Assembly (NCBI RefSeq): GCF_000708595.2
Contig: NZ_JARP01000005.1
Location: forward strand, 124,001 to 188,000
Reading direction: 5' to 3'
Source: Flavobacterium sp. KJJ
Lineage (GTDB): Bacteria; Bacteroidota; Bacteroidia; Flavobacteriales; Flavobacteriaceae
DNA length: 64,000 nt
Position numbers and translations under genes: made by a program. Positions 1-10,027 of this stretch are shown here, piece by piece (the first letter of the stretch is position 1; each line of letters starts with the position of its first letter). The notes beneath the pieces were generated by a model. It was given only the letters and a program-made list of their open reading frames with translations, was not told the DNA's origin and ran no database searches.

Positions 1-1125
1 AGGAGCATTTGTAACATAATCAATTAGTTTTTCTACAGATGAAACGGCAACATGCATTCGAGTATCTGATGATGCGTAGTATACGTAAACTGTTCCGTCA
101 GTATCTTCAATCCATCCGTTAGAAAATAAAACGTTTGATACATCGCCAACTCTTTCAATGCCTTCTGGACCCATAAAATGTCCGGCAGGAACGTGAGTTA
201 CTTTTGTAATGTCATGCAAATCGGTCATAAACATATATAAAGTATAGCGTAAGCCTGCTGCAGTATTACGAACTCCGTGTGCCAAGTGCAGCCAGCCTTT
301 CTCTGTTTTAATAGGAGCAGGGCCAAGACCATTTTTCAATTCGTAAATCGTATGATATTGTTTGCCAAAAATGATTTTCTCCTCTTTTACAACTGGGTTT
401 GTCATATCTTCAACATAACCTAAACCAATACCACCGCCCGCACCAACATCGATAAAGCCATCTTGCGGACGTGTGTATAATGCATATTTGCCATTTACAA
501 ATTCTGGATGCAAAACGACATTTCGCTGTTGTCCGGTATTCGAAATTAAATCAGGAAGTCTTTCCCAGTTTACTAAATCTTTAGAACGTACAATTCCTGC
601 ATTGGCTACGGCAGAACTTGTATCTCCTTTTGGAGCTTTTGGATCTTTTCTTTCTGTACAAAAAATTCCGTAAACCCAGCCATCTTCGTGGTTAATTAAA
701 CGCATGTCGTACACGTTTGTGTCCGGTTCTTCGGTTTGAGGAATTACGCATGGCTTTTCCCAAAACTTAAAGTTGTCAACTCCGTTTGGACTTTCCGCAA
801 TAGCGAAAAAAGACTTTCTGTCAATTCCTTCAACACGTACAGCAAGAAGGTATTTTCCGTTCCATTTCATTGCGCCAGCGTTAAATGCAGCGTTCATGCC
901 AATTCTTTCCTGCAAAAACGGATTTGTTTTTTCGTTCAAATCAAAACGCCAGTTTAAGGGGATATGAGATGCTGTAACTACGGGGTTTTTATAGCGTTGA
1001 TAGATACCGTTTCCAGCATTTTCTTCTGGAGCATTTTTTTGCTCTATCAGTGTTTTATGTTCTTTCTCTAATGCTACTTTTCTATCCTGAAATGTAGTTG
1101 AAGTGGCTATTGTTGTCATATTCAT
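1..1125 (-). CDS. GH130 4-O-beta-D-mannosyl-D-glucose phosphorylase (3' end outside window)
   Basis: I translated this by eye from the ATG at 1125; 375 residues are visible before the window edge. Family members are about 390 residues, so only a short C-terminal tail is missing. The protein has no signal peptide and should be cytosolic. It has the five-bladed propeller features of GH130 subfamily 1: an N-terminal GNGIYQRYKNPVVTASH segment, MNAAFNAGAMKWNGKYLLAVRVEG, EPDTNVYDMRL with the likely catalytic Asp, and YYASSDTRMHVA near the end. The known reaction is phosphorolysis of beta-1,4-Man-Glc to mannose 1-phosphate and glucose. It follows a GPH symporter and a GH26 mannanase on the same strand, the gene set of the mannan operon described in Bacteroides fragilis. 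A mannooligosaccharide phosphorylase specificity is possible but fits the subfamily less well. Confidence 0.9.
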   Translation of the reverse strand, partial: MNMTTIATSTTFQDRKVALEKEHKTLIEQKNAPEENAGNGIYQRYKNPVVTASHIPLNWRFDLNEKTNPFLQERIGMNAAFNAGAMKWNGKYLLAVRVEGIDRKSFFAIAESPNGVDNFKFWEKPCVIPQTEEPDTNVYDMRLINHEDGWVYGIFCTERKDPKAPKGDTSSAVANAGIVRSKDLVNWERLPDLISNTGQQRNVVLHPEFVNGKYALYTRPQDGFIDVGAGGGIGLGYVEDMTNPVVKEEKIIFGKQYHTIYELKNGLGPAPIKTEKGWLHLAHGVRNTAAGLRYTLYMFMTDLHDITKVTHVPAGHFMGPEGIERVGDVSNVLFSNGWIEDTDGTVYVYYASSDTRMHVAVSSVEKLIDYVTNAP

Positions 1126-1148
1126 CGATTTCTGTATCTGTATATTTT

Positions 1149-2540
1149 TTAATTTGTCTGGTCTCTTTTTTCATTTAAATCCTGTTCAATTATTTGAAGT
1201 TTTTCTTCAGATAAGGGATAAAATAGGATAAAAATTACTGATATTAAAGCGGCTGCAGCCGGGAGAATACTTAGCATTAATTGAATTCCGTTTTGCGCAA
1301 CAGCAGTCTGTTCGACATTGGCTTGAAAACCATAATATCCTAAAAGCCATCCGGCTCCAGCTCCTCCGATAGTCCATCCAAATTTTTGTGACATAGAAGA
1401 AGCGGAGAAAACTAATCCAGTAGCTCTTCTTCCTTGTTTCCATTCTGAATAATCCGCGCTGTCAGCGTACATCGACCAGATTAAAGGAAAAATACAACCC
1501 GCACAAATGCTGATTAAAACCTGAAAACTCAGAATTAAGAAAATATCTTCTTTCCCGAAAAAATAGAAAATTAAGCTCAAAATTGCGGCTAATGCCATCG
1601 CACCAAAAAAGGTTTTCTTTTTGCCAATTTTATTTGCAATTGGCGTGGCAATAATAACCCCGATGATGTTTGCAGCCTGGCCTAAAACCAAATAAATTGA
1701 AGTTGGCGTCATGTGAAAATCAGTTCCGAAAAGCGAAAAATCAAAGTTTATACTGCTGCTTACAAAATATTTAAAATAATAAACTGCAGCACCATCACGG
1801 ATCGAGTTAAATACCAAAGCGCCAATTCCAGCACCCAGTAAAATCCACCAAGGTTTATTTTTTAATAAGTCTCTTAAATCTTCTTTTAAATTTGACTGTT
1901 CATCAGAGATTGGTTTTACTCTTTCTTTCGTAAAGAAAAAACAGCCCCAGAAAAAAGCAGTAGTAATAACTCCAAAAACCGTAATTGTGGTTAACCAGCC
2001 CGATTTAGAATTTAGGCTTCCGCCGAAGTAATTTACCAAAGGTTCAATAAGCCAAAGTGCCAATAAACTTCCTCCGAAGGCGAAAACCATTCGGTATGAT
2101 GACAACGTATTTCTTTCTTTTCTGTCAGATGACATGACGCCCAAAAGCGATGCATACGGCACATTGATTAAGGAATAAATCATCATCATGGCGGAATAGG
2201 TTACATACGCATAAATTATTTTTCCTTTTTCGTCAAAGTCAGGTGTATAGAAAGTTAAAACTCCAATTACGGCAAAAGGCACGGCAACCCAAAGTAAATA
2301 AGGCCTAAATTTTCCCCATTTGCTTTTTGTTCGGTCAGCAATAATTCCAACGATCGGATCAAAGCAGGAATCCCAGATTCTAGTAATTAAAAACATGGTT
2401 CCTACAACAGCAGGTGCCAATCCGAAAACATCGGTATAGAAAAATAAAAGGTACATGCTGAAAATCTTCCAGAACATCGAAGATGCAGCATCTCCAAGAC
2501 CATAACCTATTTTTTCTTTTAAACTAATTTTGTCTTGCAT
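1149..2540 (-). CDS. GPH-family sugar:cation symporter (MFS), probably for mannobiose or Man-Glc
   Basis: A protein of 463 residues with about twelve hydrophobic segments and the MelB/GPH-type N-terminus (KEKIGYGLGDAASSMFWK). The cytoplasmic loop 2-3 motif reads DPIVGIIADRTKSKWGKFRP, typical of the glycoside-pentoside-hexuronide:cation symporters. It should carry a disaccharide across the inner membrane, driven by sodium or protons. It lies 23 bases upstream of the GH130 gene and 35 bases downstream of the GH26 gene, all on the minus strand, so one transcript is likely. Substrate is inferred only from these neighbours. Confidence 0.9.
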   Translation of the reverse strand: MQDKISLKEKIGYGLGDAASSMFWKIFSMYLLFFYTDVFGLAPAVVGTMFLITRIWDSCFDPIVGIIADRTKSKWGKFRPYLLWVAVPFAVIGVLTFYTPDFDEKGKIIYAYVTYSAMMMIYSLINVPYASLLGVMSSDRKERNTLSSYRMVFAFGGSLLALWLIEPLVNYFGGSLNSKSGWLTTITVFGVITTAFFWGCFFFTKERVKPISDEQSNLKEDLRDLLKNKPWWILLGAGIGALVFNSIRDGAAVYYFKYFVSSSINFDFSLFGTDFHMTPTSIYLVLGQAANIIGVIIATPIANKIGKKKTFFGAMALAAILSLIFYFFGKEDIFLILSFQVLISICAGCIFPLIWSMYADSADYSEWKQGRRATGLVFSASSMSQKFGWTIGGAGAGWLLGYYGFQANVEQTAVAQNGIQLMLSILPAAAALISVIFILFYPLSEEKLQIIEQDLNEKRDQTN

Positions 2541-2575
2541 TGGGTTTTTTTTAAGGTTTTAATTTAGTTTGGTTA

Positions 2576-3712
2576 TTATTTTAATACTTTTTTAATGTCT
2601 TTTTCAAATAATGTTCTGTCGAGATTATAAAAATCAACAAAATCTTTTTCACTCACTTGGCCTGAAAACGGAGCGTAATAATGCATTTTTTGTTCTTTTT
2701 CCTGCCATCCATGGTTTCTCCATAGCAGAACATAAGATATTTTATAATCACCAATTGCTTGGGTCAAAGTTCCTGTCCACCATTTTGGGTCGGGAACAGC
2801 CTCATAACCTGCTTCTGCAACAGCAAATAATTTGTGTTTTTCTATGGCAATTTCGTTTAAAATTTTAAGTTGATTCTGCACTTCATTAATAAATTTTTTG
2901 CCTTCTTTGTCGTCATTGTTCTGATACGAATCAAAACTTAAAATATCGGCAAAATTATCACCCGGATAATTGGCTAAAAAATCTTCTTTTGAGTTGAAAC
3001 TGCTGGTGTTGTAAATGTAAATTAAATTATGGACACCTTTTTTCTGAAGGTATTCAAAAGTAAATTTCCATAAAGCTTTAAAGTCTTCTGGCGTCGCATT
3101 TCCTTTTCCCCACCAAAACCAGCCTCCGGTAAGTTCGTGATATGGTCTGAAAAGAATCGGAATGTTTTTTCCTTTTTTATCTTTTAAAGAAAGAAGATAA
3201 TTTGAGGCTTTATCGAGCCAAGAAATGAATTTTGCGTGATTTTGACCGCCTGGCAAAACCGTTTTTATGGCATTTGGCGTGTTGTCCCATGCATTTTTTC
3301 CGGTTGCAGGATTATCAAAATGCCAGCTTATTGTGCATATTCCGCCTCTCTCATTGGCTTCTTCGATGTATTGTTTCATTTTGTCAAACGGAATCCCATC
3401 GATATTTTTCTTGTCATCTTTTTCTAAACCTGCGATATCCCAGCCATAAACTGCAGGATAATCGCCAACAACATCTTTTATATCGCTTCGGCCGTTTTCA
3501 TATTTCCAGTTTACGCCGTATGCCAGATCATCCTGATGACCAAATAAATATCCTTTTTGTGTTAATTGGTTTAGTTTTTTATAAAGAGAAACGGTTTCAG
3601 CTGTTGCTTTTTTATCTGATAATGACAAATTAGTATTAGCAACAATACCTTGAGAGGAACATGAAGTTCCTATAAATACTGTTATGAAGAGGGATAGTAT
3701 GTTTTTTTTCAT
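2576..3712 (-). CDS. GH26 endo-beta-1,4-mannanase, lipoprotein
   Basis: A 378-residue glycoside hydrolase family 26 protein that cuts the beta-1,4-mannan backbone. A lipoprotein signal ends at Cys18 (FIGTSC), so the enzyme is anchored in a membrane and possibly surface exposed. The acid/base Glu193 lies in FRPYHELTGGWFWW and the nucleophile Glu300 in FAVAEAGYE; ISWHFDNP near residue 129 is the conserved GH26 subsite strand. It is the first gene of the minus-strand arm of the mannan locus. A TAnnTTTG promoter candidate lies 42-49 bases upstream. Whether it mainly releases mannobiose, as related Bacteroides GH26 enzymes do, cannot be read from the sequence. Confidence 0.93.
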   Translation of the reverse strand: MKKNILSLFITVFIGTSCSSQGIVANTNLSLSDKKATAETVSLYKKLNQLTQKGYLFGHQDDLAYGVNWKYENGRSDIKDVVGDYPAVYGWDIAGLEKDDKKNIDGIPFDKMKQYIEEANERGGICTISWHFDNPATGKNAWDNTPNAIKTVLPGGQNHAKFISWLDKASNYLLSLKDKKGKNIPILFRPYHELTGGWFWWGKGNATPEDFKALWKFTFEYLQKKGVHNLIYIYNTSSFNSKEDFLANYPGDNFADILSFDSYQNNDDKEGKKFINEVQNQLKILNEIAIEKHKLFAVAEAGYEAVPDPKWWTGTLTQAIGDYKISYVLLWRNHGWQEKEQKMHYYAPFSGQVSEKDFVDFYNLDRTLFEKDIKKVLK

Positions 3713-4012
3713 TAGGATTTTTATTGTTTTTCAGTCACATAACTGCAAATTCACAAAGTTAGAAGCCAGTGTTTTGTAAAATTTCCGATCTGTAATTCAG
3801 TACTGTTTTTACGCTAAAATTATTAAAACGCTAAAAAGATATTGTATTAAAAATGATTAATGTTTATTATTAATATTCTTTTTGTAAAAATGATAATTCT
3901 ATTTTTCAAAGATAATCGGATGTTTATCGTCTATTTAATATTATTTTATCAATTATATATCATATTATTGCAAATAAAAATCTAAATATCACTTCATAAT
4001 ACACTTTTTAAG
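3713..4012. promoter_or_regulatory. divergent regulatory region of the mannan locus
   Basis: This 300-base, very AT-rich gap separates the GH26 operon (minus) from the AraC-type regulator (plus). On the minus strand TAACTTTG (3761 down to 3754) fits the flavobacterial -7 consensus TAnnTTTG. No clear TTG -33 partner is placed correctly. No equally good -7 element is visible for the plus gene. The region is the natural place for binding sites of the AraC regulator, but I see no convincing direct repeat. Confidence 0.4.
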
Positions 4013-4891
4013 ATGAGCAGTTCTAAAAATTTTTATAGAGAAATCGCACCGCTTGCAGCTGGAGACAGTTTTTTGGTTTTCGACAGGGTTAAAGATAGTT
4101 TTGATTTTCCGGTTCATTATCATCCAGAATTTGAAATTAATTTTATTTTAAATGGAAAAGGAGTAAAGCGTGTTGTTGGAGATAATATTGAAGAAATCGA
4201 TAATGTTGAATTGGTTTTAATTGGACCAAATTTATACCATGGCTGGGAATTGAATAAATGTACAAGCAAAAAAATTCATGAGATTACCATTCAGTTTCAT
4301 AATGATTTATTTCATGAATCTCTTCTTTCGAGACGAATTATGAACCCAATTCGAGATATGTTTAATCGCTCTATTCACGGAATTTTATTTTCTAAAAAAG
4401 TAGCCGAAGAATTAACTCCAAGACTTGTAAGGCTTTCTAAATTAGACGGTATGGATTATTTTTTAGAAATCACTTCCTTATTGTATGATCTTGCAAATTC
4501 GAGAAATCAGCGATTGCTTTCGACTTATACAGTAGATTATGATACGTTTGATGATTATGATAAAATGAAATTAGTATATGAATATGTGCAAAAACATTTT
4601 GCAGAAAAAATCACTTTAGAAGATGTCGCGAATGTGGCGAGTATGTCGATAATTTCATTTAACAGATTTATTAAAAAACGAACCGGTAAAACTTTTGTCA
4701 ATTATATAAATGACATCCGAATTGGATATGCGGCGCGCTGGCTTGTAGAAAAAGATATGAGTGTTTCTGAAGTTGCATTTAAATCAGGCTTTAATAATAT
4801 TGCAAACTTCAATCGTAGTTTTAAAGCTATTAAAAATTGTACTCCGAGTCAATATAGAGAAGATTTTTCTGGATTAAAGAGAATCTTATAG
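4013..4891 (+). CDS. AraC-family transcriptional regulator with N-terminal cupin sensor
   Basis: 292 residues. The N-terminal half (about 20-110) is a cupin-like ligand-binding domain with the HYHPEFEINFILNGKG signature, and the C-terminal part (about 190-285) carries two helix-turn-helix motifs of the AraC/XylS type (ITLEDVANVASMSIISFNRFIKKRTG and MSVSEVAFKSGFNNIANFNRSFK). It sits between the two arms of the mannan locus and is likely to switch both on when a mannan-derived sugar is bound. Bacteroides mannan loci more often use hybrid two-component sensors, so the cytosolic one-component design suggests the inducer is sensed inside the cell. The inducer itself is unknown. Confidence 0.88.
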   Translation: MSSSKNFYREIAPLAAGDSFLVFDRVKDSFDFPVHYHPEFEINFILNGKGVKRVVGDNIEEIDNVELVLIGPNLYHGWELNKCTSKKIHEITIQFHNDLFHESLLSRRIMNPIRDMFNRSIHGILFSKKVAEELTPRLVRLSKLDGMDYFLEITSLLYDLANSRNQRLLSTYTVDYDTFDDYDKMKLVYEYVQKHFAEKITLEDVANVASMSIISFNRFIKKRTGKTFVNYINDIRIGYAARWLVEKDMSVSEVAFKSGFNNIANFNRSFKAIKNCTPSQYREDFSGLKRIL

Positions 4892-5202
4892 TGATACTTT
4901 TTTTGCATAAACAAATATTATTTTTAACGAAATCGTTTGATTTTTAGTAAATTCATTAATTTTTATTTATAATTCTTGATGATTTAGGGGAGTACTATTG
5001 CGAAATGTGTAATTTTTCATGTATTTTATTTTCATATGTGTTTTTTTAAGATGATATAGTAAAAATATTATCATTAAATGATATAATACTATCGATTTAA
5101 TGTTTTGTTCTGTTATAGATTTGTTAAATAATTTAGAAAATAAATAATACCCTTTATTACTTGATTATAAGTAAACAAATTTAAACCAACCAAACATTTA
5201 TT
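4892..5202 (+). promoter_or_regulatory. leader region of the susC operon with a candidate promoter
   Basis: This 311-base gap is almost pure A and T. TAGATTTG at 5116-5123 fits TAnnTTTG and would give a leader of about 75 bases ahead of the susC ATG at 5203. No TTG lies 17-23 bases upstream of it, so the promoter may depend on an activator such as the AraC protein encoded just upstream. No terminator hairpin is obvious after the regulator gene. Confidence 0.35.
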
Positions 5203-8200
5203 ATGAAAAAACTAATGACTAACTTTATTCATTGGAATGCTAACCACAGAGCAATTCCTTTGATCTTATTCTTGTTGCTGACTAGTAATTTTATTACTGC
5301 TCAAGTAAAAGTATCAGGAGTAGTCTCTGATGAAAGAGGACTCTCTATTCCGGGTGCGAATATTTCGATTGAAGGTTCAAAAACAACAGTTTCGACTGAT
5401 TTTGATGGAAAATATACAATTGACGCTCCTGCAAATGCTACTCTAGTGTTCACATTTATTGGATTTATTACAGAGAAAGTACCTGTGGGAGGAAAAAAAA
5501 CTATAAATGTAGTTTTAAAAACAAATGCTGAAGACTTAAAAGATGTAGTTGTAATTGGTTACGGAACTCAAAAAAGAAAAGATGTAAACAGCGCGATTTC
5601 TAGTATCAGCTCAAAAGATATTGAAAATTTAAAAGTAGTTTCTTTTGACCAAATGATGCAGGGTAAAGCTGCCGGAGTTGTCGTAAGCAGTAATTCTGGT
5701 GAGCCAGGAAGTAACGTTTCTGTAAAAATTAGAGGTGTTTCTTCTTTAACGGGAACAAATGAACCTTTGTATGTAATTGATGGTGTGCCAATTTCTGGTG
5801 ATGCAAGAAATTCATCTACATCTGGACGAAATGCATCAGGAAATTCTAATTTTTCTAATGCTGGTAATATTACACAAAGTCCTTTATCACTAATTAACCC
5901 AAGTGATATTGAATCGATTGACATTTTAAAAGATGCCTCTGCAACAGCAATTTATGGTTCTCGCGGTGCAAATGGTGTTGTAATTGTAACTACAAAATCT
6001 GGTAAAAAAGGTACAGGGAAATTATCTTTCGAAAATTCTTACTCAATAAGTAATCTGCCTAAAAAATTGCATTCTATGAACTTGCAACAATATGCAATAC
6101 ATCAAAATGCTTTATCAGATGTTTATGATCCTACATCTAAACGCCCTGAATTTGCTCATCCTGAACTTTTAGGAGAGGGAACAGACTGGCAAGATGCTAT
6201 TTATGAAACAGGAATTATGACTTCAAACCAATTGTCTTTTTCTGGAGGTAAAGAAGGTGTAAATTATTACGTATCTGGCGGTGTCTTAAATCAAGAAGGT
6301 ATTGTGATAGAATCTGGTTTTAAGAGATATAATTTTAGAACAAATATTGATGCAAAGGTTAATAACTTCATCAAAGTAGGTGTTAATATCAGTGGCGCTA
6401 TTACAGATGAAAAATTAACATTAAACGGTCAGTTTAACGGAGTTGTTGCTACTTCATTATTAGCGACACCAGATGTTGCAGTTAGAGAATTATCAGGTGC
6501 TTTCGCAGGGCCTCCTGCTGGTGGTGCGACTTCATTTGTAAATCCGGTTGCTACTTCTTTACTAGGTTCAAATACATTAGTCAGAAAAAACTATTCTGGA
6601 AATTTCTATACTCAAATTGATTTATTTAAAGGTTTAGATTATCGTTTTGAGGCTGGCGGTTATATATATGACAATTTAGGACAGCAATTTGATCCTATGT
6701 ATTCTTTAGGAAATGCGGTAAAAAGTTATGCGAATTTATATTACAGACCATCTAGCGGTAACTCTTGGAACTTAAAAAACATGCTTACCTATAGAAATAC
6801 TATCGGTAAACATAATTTTACAGTTTTGGCTGTGCAAGAATCTAACAGAGCACATTGGGAAGGTTATTCTATAACTGGTTACGGATATAAAGATAATAAT
6901 GATAAATCACTTGCCGCTTCAGATTTGTCTAAAGCAGTTACCAGCGGTGTATATTCTGGAACTCAAACCTTAGCTTCTTATTTAGGAAGGGTTGTTTACG
7001 ATTATGCTGATAAATATTCCGTTTCAGCTGCCGTAAGAACAGATGGATCTTCAAAATTCTTTGTTGGAAATAAATGGGGCGTTTTTAGTTCAGTTGGCGG
7101 TTCTTGGAAACTTTCGAATGAGAGTTTTATGGAAGACACTAAAAAATATGTTGATGGTATTAAACTTAGATTTGGCTGGGGACAAACAGGAAACAATCAA
7201 ATTGGTAATAATTTATATGATTCTAATCTGCATTTGGTTAACAGTACAATGGGAACTTCTTATTTGCCATCGAACACGCCAAATAAAGATTTGAAATGGG
7301 AAACTCAGGATCAAACCAACATTGGATTGGATTTTACATTATTTAAATCTAAACTTTCTGCTTCTGTAGATTTGTATAAAAAAGTTTCAAAAAATTTCTT
7401 GTACCAAGTGCCATTGCCAAACTACCTTTCTGGTGGTGGCGATTACGAGGGAGGAGTAAATCCGCCGTACTTTAACCTTGGAAGCATGCAAAATAAAGGT
7501 ATCGAGATTACACTTGGATACACAGAGAAATTCACGGAAAATTTTTCTTGGAATGCTAATTTAAACTTTACGAAATACGAAAATGAAGTTACTAATATGG
7601 CAGGATTAAACATTGTAAAAACAATGAATACACTTGCTTATAATACAGTAACAGTTTCAAGAACCCAAGAAGGTTTGCCAATTGGTTCTTTTATAGGTTA
7701 TCAAGCTTTAGGAATTTATAGAACAGATGATGATTTGTTAACTTACGGGCATTCAGATGCTACAGGCACTAAAGTAGTTTTGAAAAACGGAACCAATTCA
7801 TTATTGCCAAGCTTTCAAAAAGGAGATGTTATTTATAAAGATCAAAATAATGATGGTATTATCGACTTAAAAGATTTAGTTGCCATTGGAAATCCAAACC
7901 CTAAATTTACTTATGGATTTACAAATAATTTCAAATATAAAAATGTCGATTTGTCTATTTTTATTCAAGGAACAGCTGGAAATAAGTTAATGAATTTAAC
8001 TCGTTTGTCTGGAACAATGAACAGCAACTTGGGAACAAACTATCTGACAGAAGCAGCAGATTTTTATTCGCCTTCAAATCTAGATGCATCTTTGCCAAGA
8101 CCATCAACTTATGATAATATCAACAATGCGATATCAACACGCAATATTGAGGACGGATCTTATTTGAGAATTCAAAATGTCACTTTAGGGTATTCATTGC

Positions 8201-8400
8201 CATCTGATATGATTTCAAAACTAAAATTATCAAGATTGAGACTTTATGCTTCTGGACAAAACCTATTTACGTTTACAAAATACACAGGTTATGATCCTGA
8301 AGTAGGTTCTTTTAACCAAGACGCATTACTGTCTGGTGTCGATAACGGACGTTACCCAACGCCTAGACAAATAACGTTTGGTTTTAATGTTGAATTTTAA
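5203..8400 (+). CDS. SusC/RagA-type TonB-dependent outer membrane transporter
   Basis: 1065 residues. A signal peptide (hydrophobic stretch about 18-34, ending ITAQ) is followed by a carboxypeptidase-like beta-sandwich (about 36-112), the SusC linker DVVVIGYGTQKRKDVNSAIS, a plug domain to about residue 250 with DGVPISGD and DASATAIYGSRGANGVV, and a 22-strand barrel ending in an aromatic residue (FGFNVEF). It imports oligosaccharides across the outer membrane with energy from TonB. SusD starts 11 bases downstream, so translation is closely linked. The neighbouring GH26, GH27 and GH5 genes point to galactomannan or mannan oligosaccharides as cargo. Confidence 0.95.
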   Translation: MKKLMTNFIHWNANHRAIPLILFLLLTSNFITAQVKVSGVVSDERGLSIPGANISIEGSKTTVSTDFDGKYTIDAPANATLVFTFIGFITEKVPVGGKKTINVVLKTNAEDLKDVVVIGYGTQKRKDVNSAISSISSKDIENLKVVSFDQMMQGKAAGVVVSSNSGEPGSNVSVKIRGVSSLTGTNEPLYVIDGVPISGDARNSSTSGRNASGNSNFSNAGNITQSPLSLINPSDIESIDILKDASATAIYGSRGANGVVIVTTKSGKKGTGKLSFENSYSISNLPKKLHSMNLQQYAIHQNALSDVYDPTSKRPEFAHPELLGEGTDWQDAIYETGIMTSNQLSFSGGKEGVNYYVSGGVLNQEGIVIESGFKRYNFRTNIDAKVNNFIKVGVNISGAITDEKLTLNGQFNGVVATSLLATPDVAVRELSGAFAGPPAGGATSFVNPVATSLLGSNTLVRKNYSGNFYTQIDLFKGLDYRFEAGGYIYDNLGQQFDPMYSLGNAVKSYANLYYRPSSGNSWNLKNMLTYRNTIGKHNFTVLAVQESNRAHWEGYSITGYGYKDNNDKSLAASDLSKAVTSGVYSGTQTLASYLGRVVYDYADKYSVSAAVRTDGSSKFFVGNKWGVFSSVGGSWKLSNESFMEDTKKYVDGIKLRFGWGQTGNNQIGNNLYDSNLHLVNSTMGTSYLPSNTPNKDLKWETQDQTNIGLDFTLFKSKLSASVDLYKKVSKNFLYQVPLPNYLSGGGDYEGGVNPPYFNLGSMQNKGIEITLGYTEKFTENFSWNANLNFTKYENEVTNMAGLNIVKTMNTLAYNTVTVSRTQEGLPIGSFIGYQALGIYRTDDDLLTYGHSDATGTKVVLKNGTNSLLPSFQKGDVIYKDQNNDGIIDLKDLVAIGNPNPKFTYGFTNNFKYKNVDLSIFIQGTAGNKLMNLTRLSGTMNSNLGTNYLTEAADFYSPSNLDASLPRPSTYDNINNAISTRNIEDGSYLRIQNVTLGYSLPSDMISKLKLSRLRLYASGQNLFTFTKYTGYDPEVGSFNQDALLSGVDNGRYPTPRQITFGFNVEF

Positions 8401-8411
8401 TACGAATTAAT

Positions 8412-10010
8412 ATGAAAAATATACTAAAAATAAACGGTGTTGTTGCTATGGCAATGCTGCTGTTAATCTCATCATCTTGTTCTCAGGATTTTATCGAAGT
8501 GCCTGCGGAAGGAGCGCCTACCATTGGTAATTATTACGATTCAGATACAAAATTGGATAACGCCAGTAACGGATTATACGGTATTGTATGGTTTAATATG
8601 AATAAATCGGCTTTTTATGGTATTACAGATGTAATTTCTGGTAATATGTATGCCAGTCAATACAATGATTTCGGGAAATTTACCGATTTAAGTTTTACTA
8701 ATTCACAAGCTTTTATTTCTGACGCTTGGAGATCTTGTTTTGGAGCTATTGCAAATTCTAATGCTTATATTAATAATTTGCCGCAAAGTGTTGGTCCAAA
8801 TGTTAGCAAGGAAGCTTTGAATAATGCTTTGGGAGAATCGCATTTCATTAGAGCTTTTTCATATTTCTTTTTGGTAAGATTATGGGGAAATGTGCCAATC
8901 ATCGAAAACAATGCTGATTATTCTAAAAACTTTGTTATTCCAAGTAATCCTACTGAAGATGTTTATAAGTTTATAGAAAATGACTTAAAATTTGCTATTG
9001 CTAATTTAAGGGTTAAAAACAGAGGTGGCGATTATGCTGCAAACGCACACGTGTCAAGCGGATCAGCGAAAGCTTTTTTAGCAAAAGTGTATTTATATGA
9101 GAAAAAATATGATTTAGCAAGAGCTATGGCGCAAGAAGTAATAAACAGCGGCGAGTTTAAATTGTTAGGCGGCGATGAGTTGCCAACAAAATCTTTTGCT
9201 GATTTATTTTTGCAAAAAAATAATAACAATGAAGAGTCGATTTTTTCATGGCAATGGACAGGTTCTGGAACTTACTTTGAAGGGAATTTCTCGAATACAT
9301 TATTTGCTCCAGAAAACAGATTGGTTGAAACTACTTATTCAGGACAAATAGCGCCATCGCAAGATTTAATCCATAATGTTTTTGAAAATGGAGATAAAAG
9401 AAGAATTGAAACTTTTATGCTTCCTGGAGATTTTTATCCAAATCTGACGTATGCCAAAACACTTGATGTTGATTCGCCACTTATTTTAGGATACACATTT
9501 GCATTAGAAAACGAAGCTCAAAACTCAGGTGCCGGATTGAAAAAATATGTAATCGGAAAAGAAAACCTGCCAATTACAGGACCTTTCAATGCTCCATTTA
9601 ATGGAGAAAGCAGTATGAATAGTTATATGATGCGTTATGCCGAATTATTATTAATTCATGCAGAAGCTATTTTAGGCGGACAATCAGGAAGTACTTCAGA
9701 TGCAATGGCACTAAAATCTTTCAATGCAGTTCGAAAAAGAGCTGGTCTTCCTATAAAAGCATCTATTACTTTCGATGATATTTTTAAAGAAAGACGTGCT
9801 GAATTAGCTTGTGAAGGCGATTATTATTTTGACTTAGGGCGTTTGCCATTTGCAAAAGCGAAAGCGATATTAGAGGCTCAAAATAGAGGTGATAAAGAAA
9901 CAGAGAAACACATTTCGATTTCTGCAACAAACCTTTTATTGCCTTATCCAGCTGATGATTTGATTAAAAATCCAAAATTAACAGAAGTAGCACCGTATAC
10001 TTTTAAATAA
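8412..10010 (+). CDS. SusD/RagB-type surface glycan-binding lipoprotein
   Basis: 532 residues with a lipoprotein signal (LLISSSCSQDF, Cys23) and the SusD fold markers: an N-terminal GAPTIGNYYDSDTKLDNASNG segment, GESHFIRAFSYFFLVRLWGNVP in the TPR-like part, and the C-terminal MMRYAELLLIHAEAI and FKERRAELACEG motifs. It should form the lid over the SusC barrel and capture sugar at the cell surface. It lies between susC (11-base gap) and the third lipoprotein gene (17-base gap). Confidence 0.95.
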   Translation: MKNILKINGVVAMAMLLLISSSCSQDFIEVPAEGAPTIGNYYDSDTKLDNASNGLYGIVWFNMNKSAFYGITDVISGNMYASQYNDFGKFTDLSFTNSQAFISDAWRSCFGAIANSNAYINNLPQSVGPNVSKEALNNALGESHFIRAFSYFFLVRLWGNVPIIENNADYSKNFVIPSNPTEDVYKFIENDLKFAIANLRVKNRGGDYAANAHVSSGSAKAFLAKVYLYEKKYDLARAMAQEVINSGEFKLLGGDELPTKSFADLFLQKNNNNEESIFSWQWTGSGTYFEGNFSNTLFAPENRLVETTYSGQIAPSQDLIHNVFENGDKRRIETFMLPGDFYPNLTYAKTLDVDSPLILGYTFALENEAQNSGAGLKKYVIGKENLPITGPFNAPFNGESSMNSYMMRYAELLLIHAEAILGGQSGSTSDAMALKSFNAVRKRAGLPIKASITFDDIFKERRAELACEGDYYFDLGRLPFAKAKAILEAQNRGDKETEKHISISATNLLLPYPADDLIKNPKLTEVAPYTFK

Positions 10011-10027
10011 TTTTTAAAAATAAAAAG

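Noticed and set aside
5568..5924. Antisense open reading frame inside susC
   Set aside because: It lies entirely within a well-supported SusC gene, has no family features and reads as its complement.
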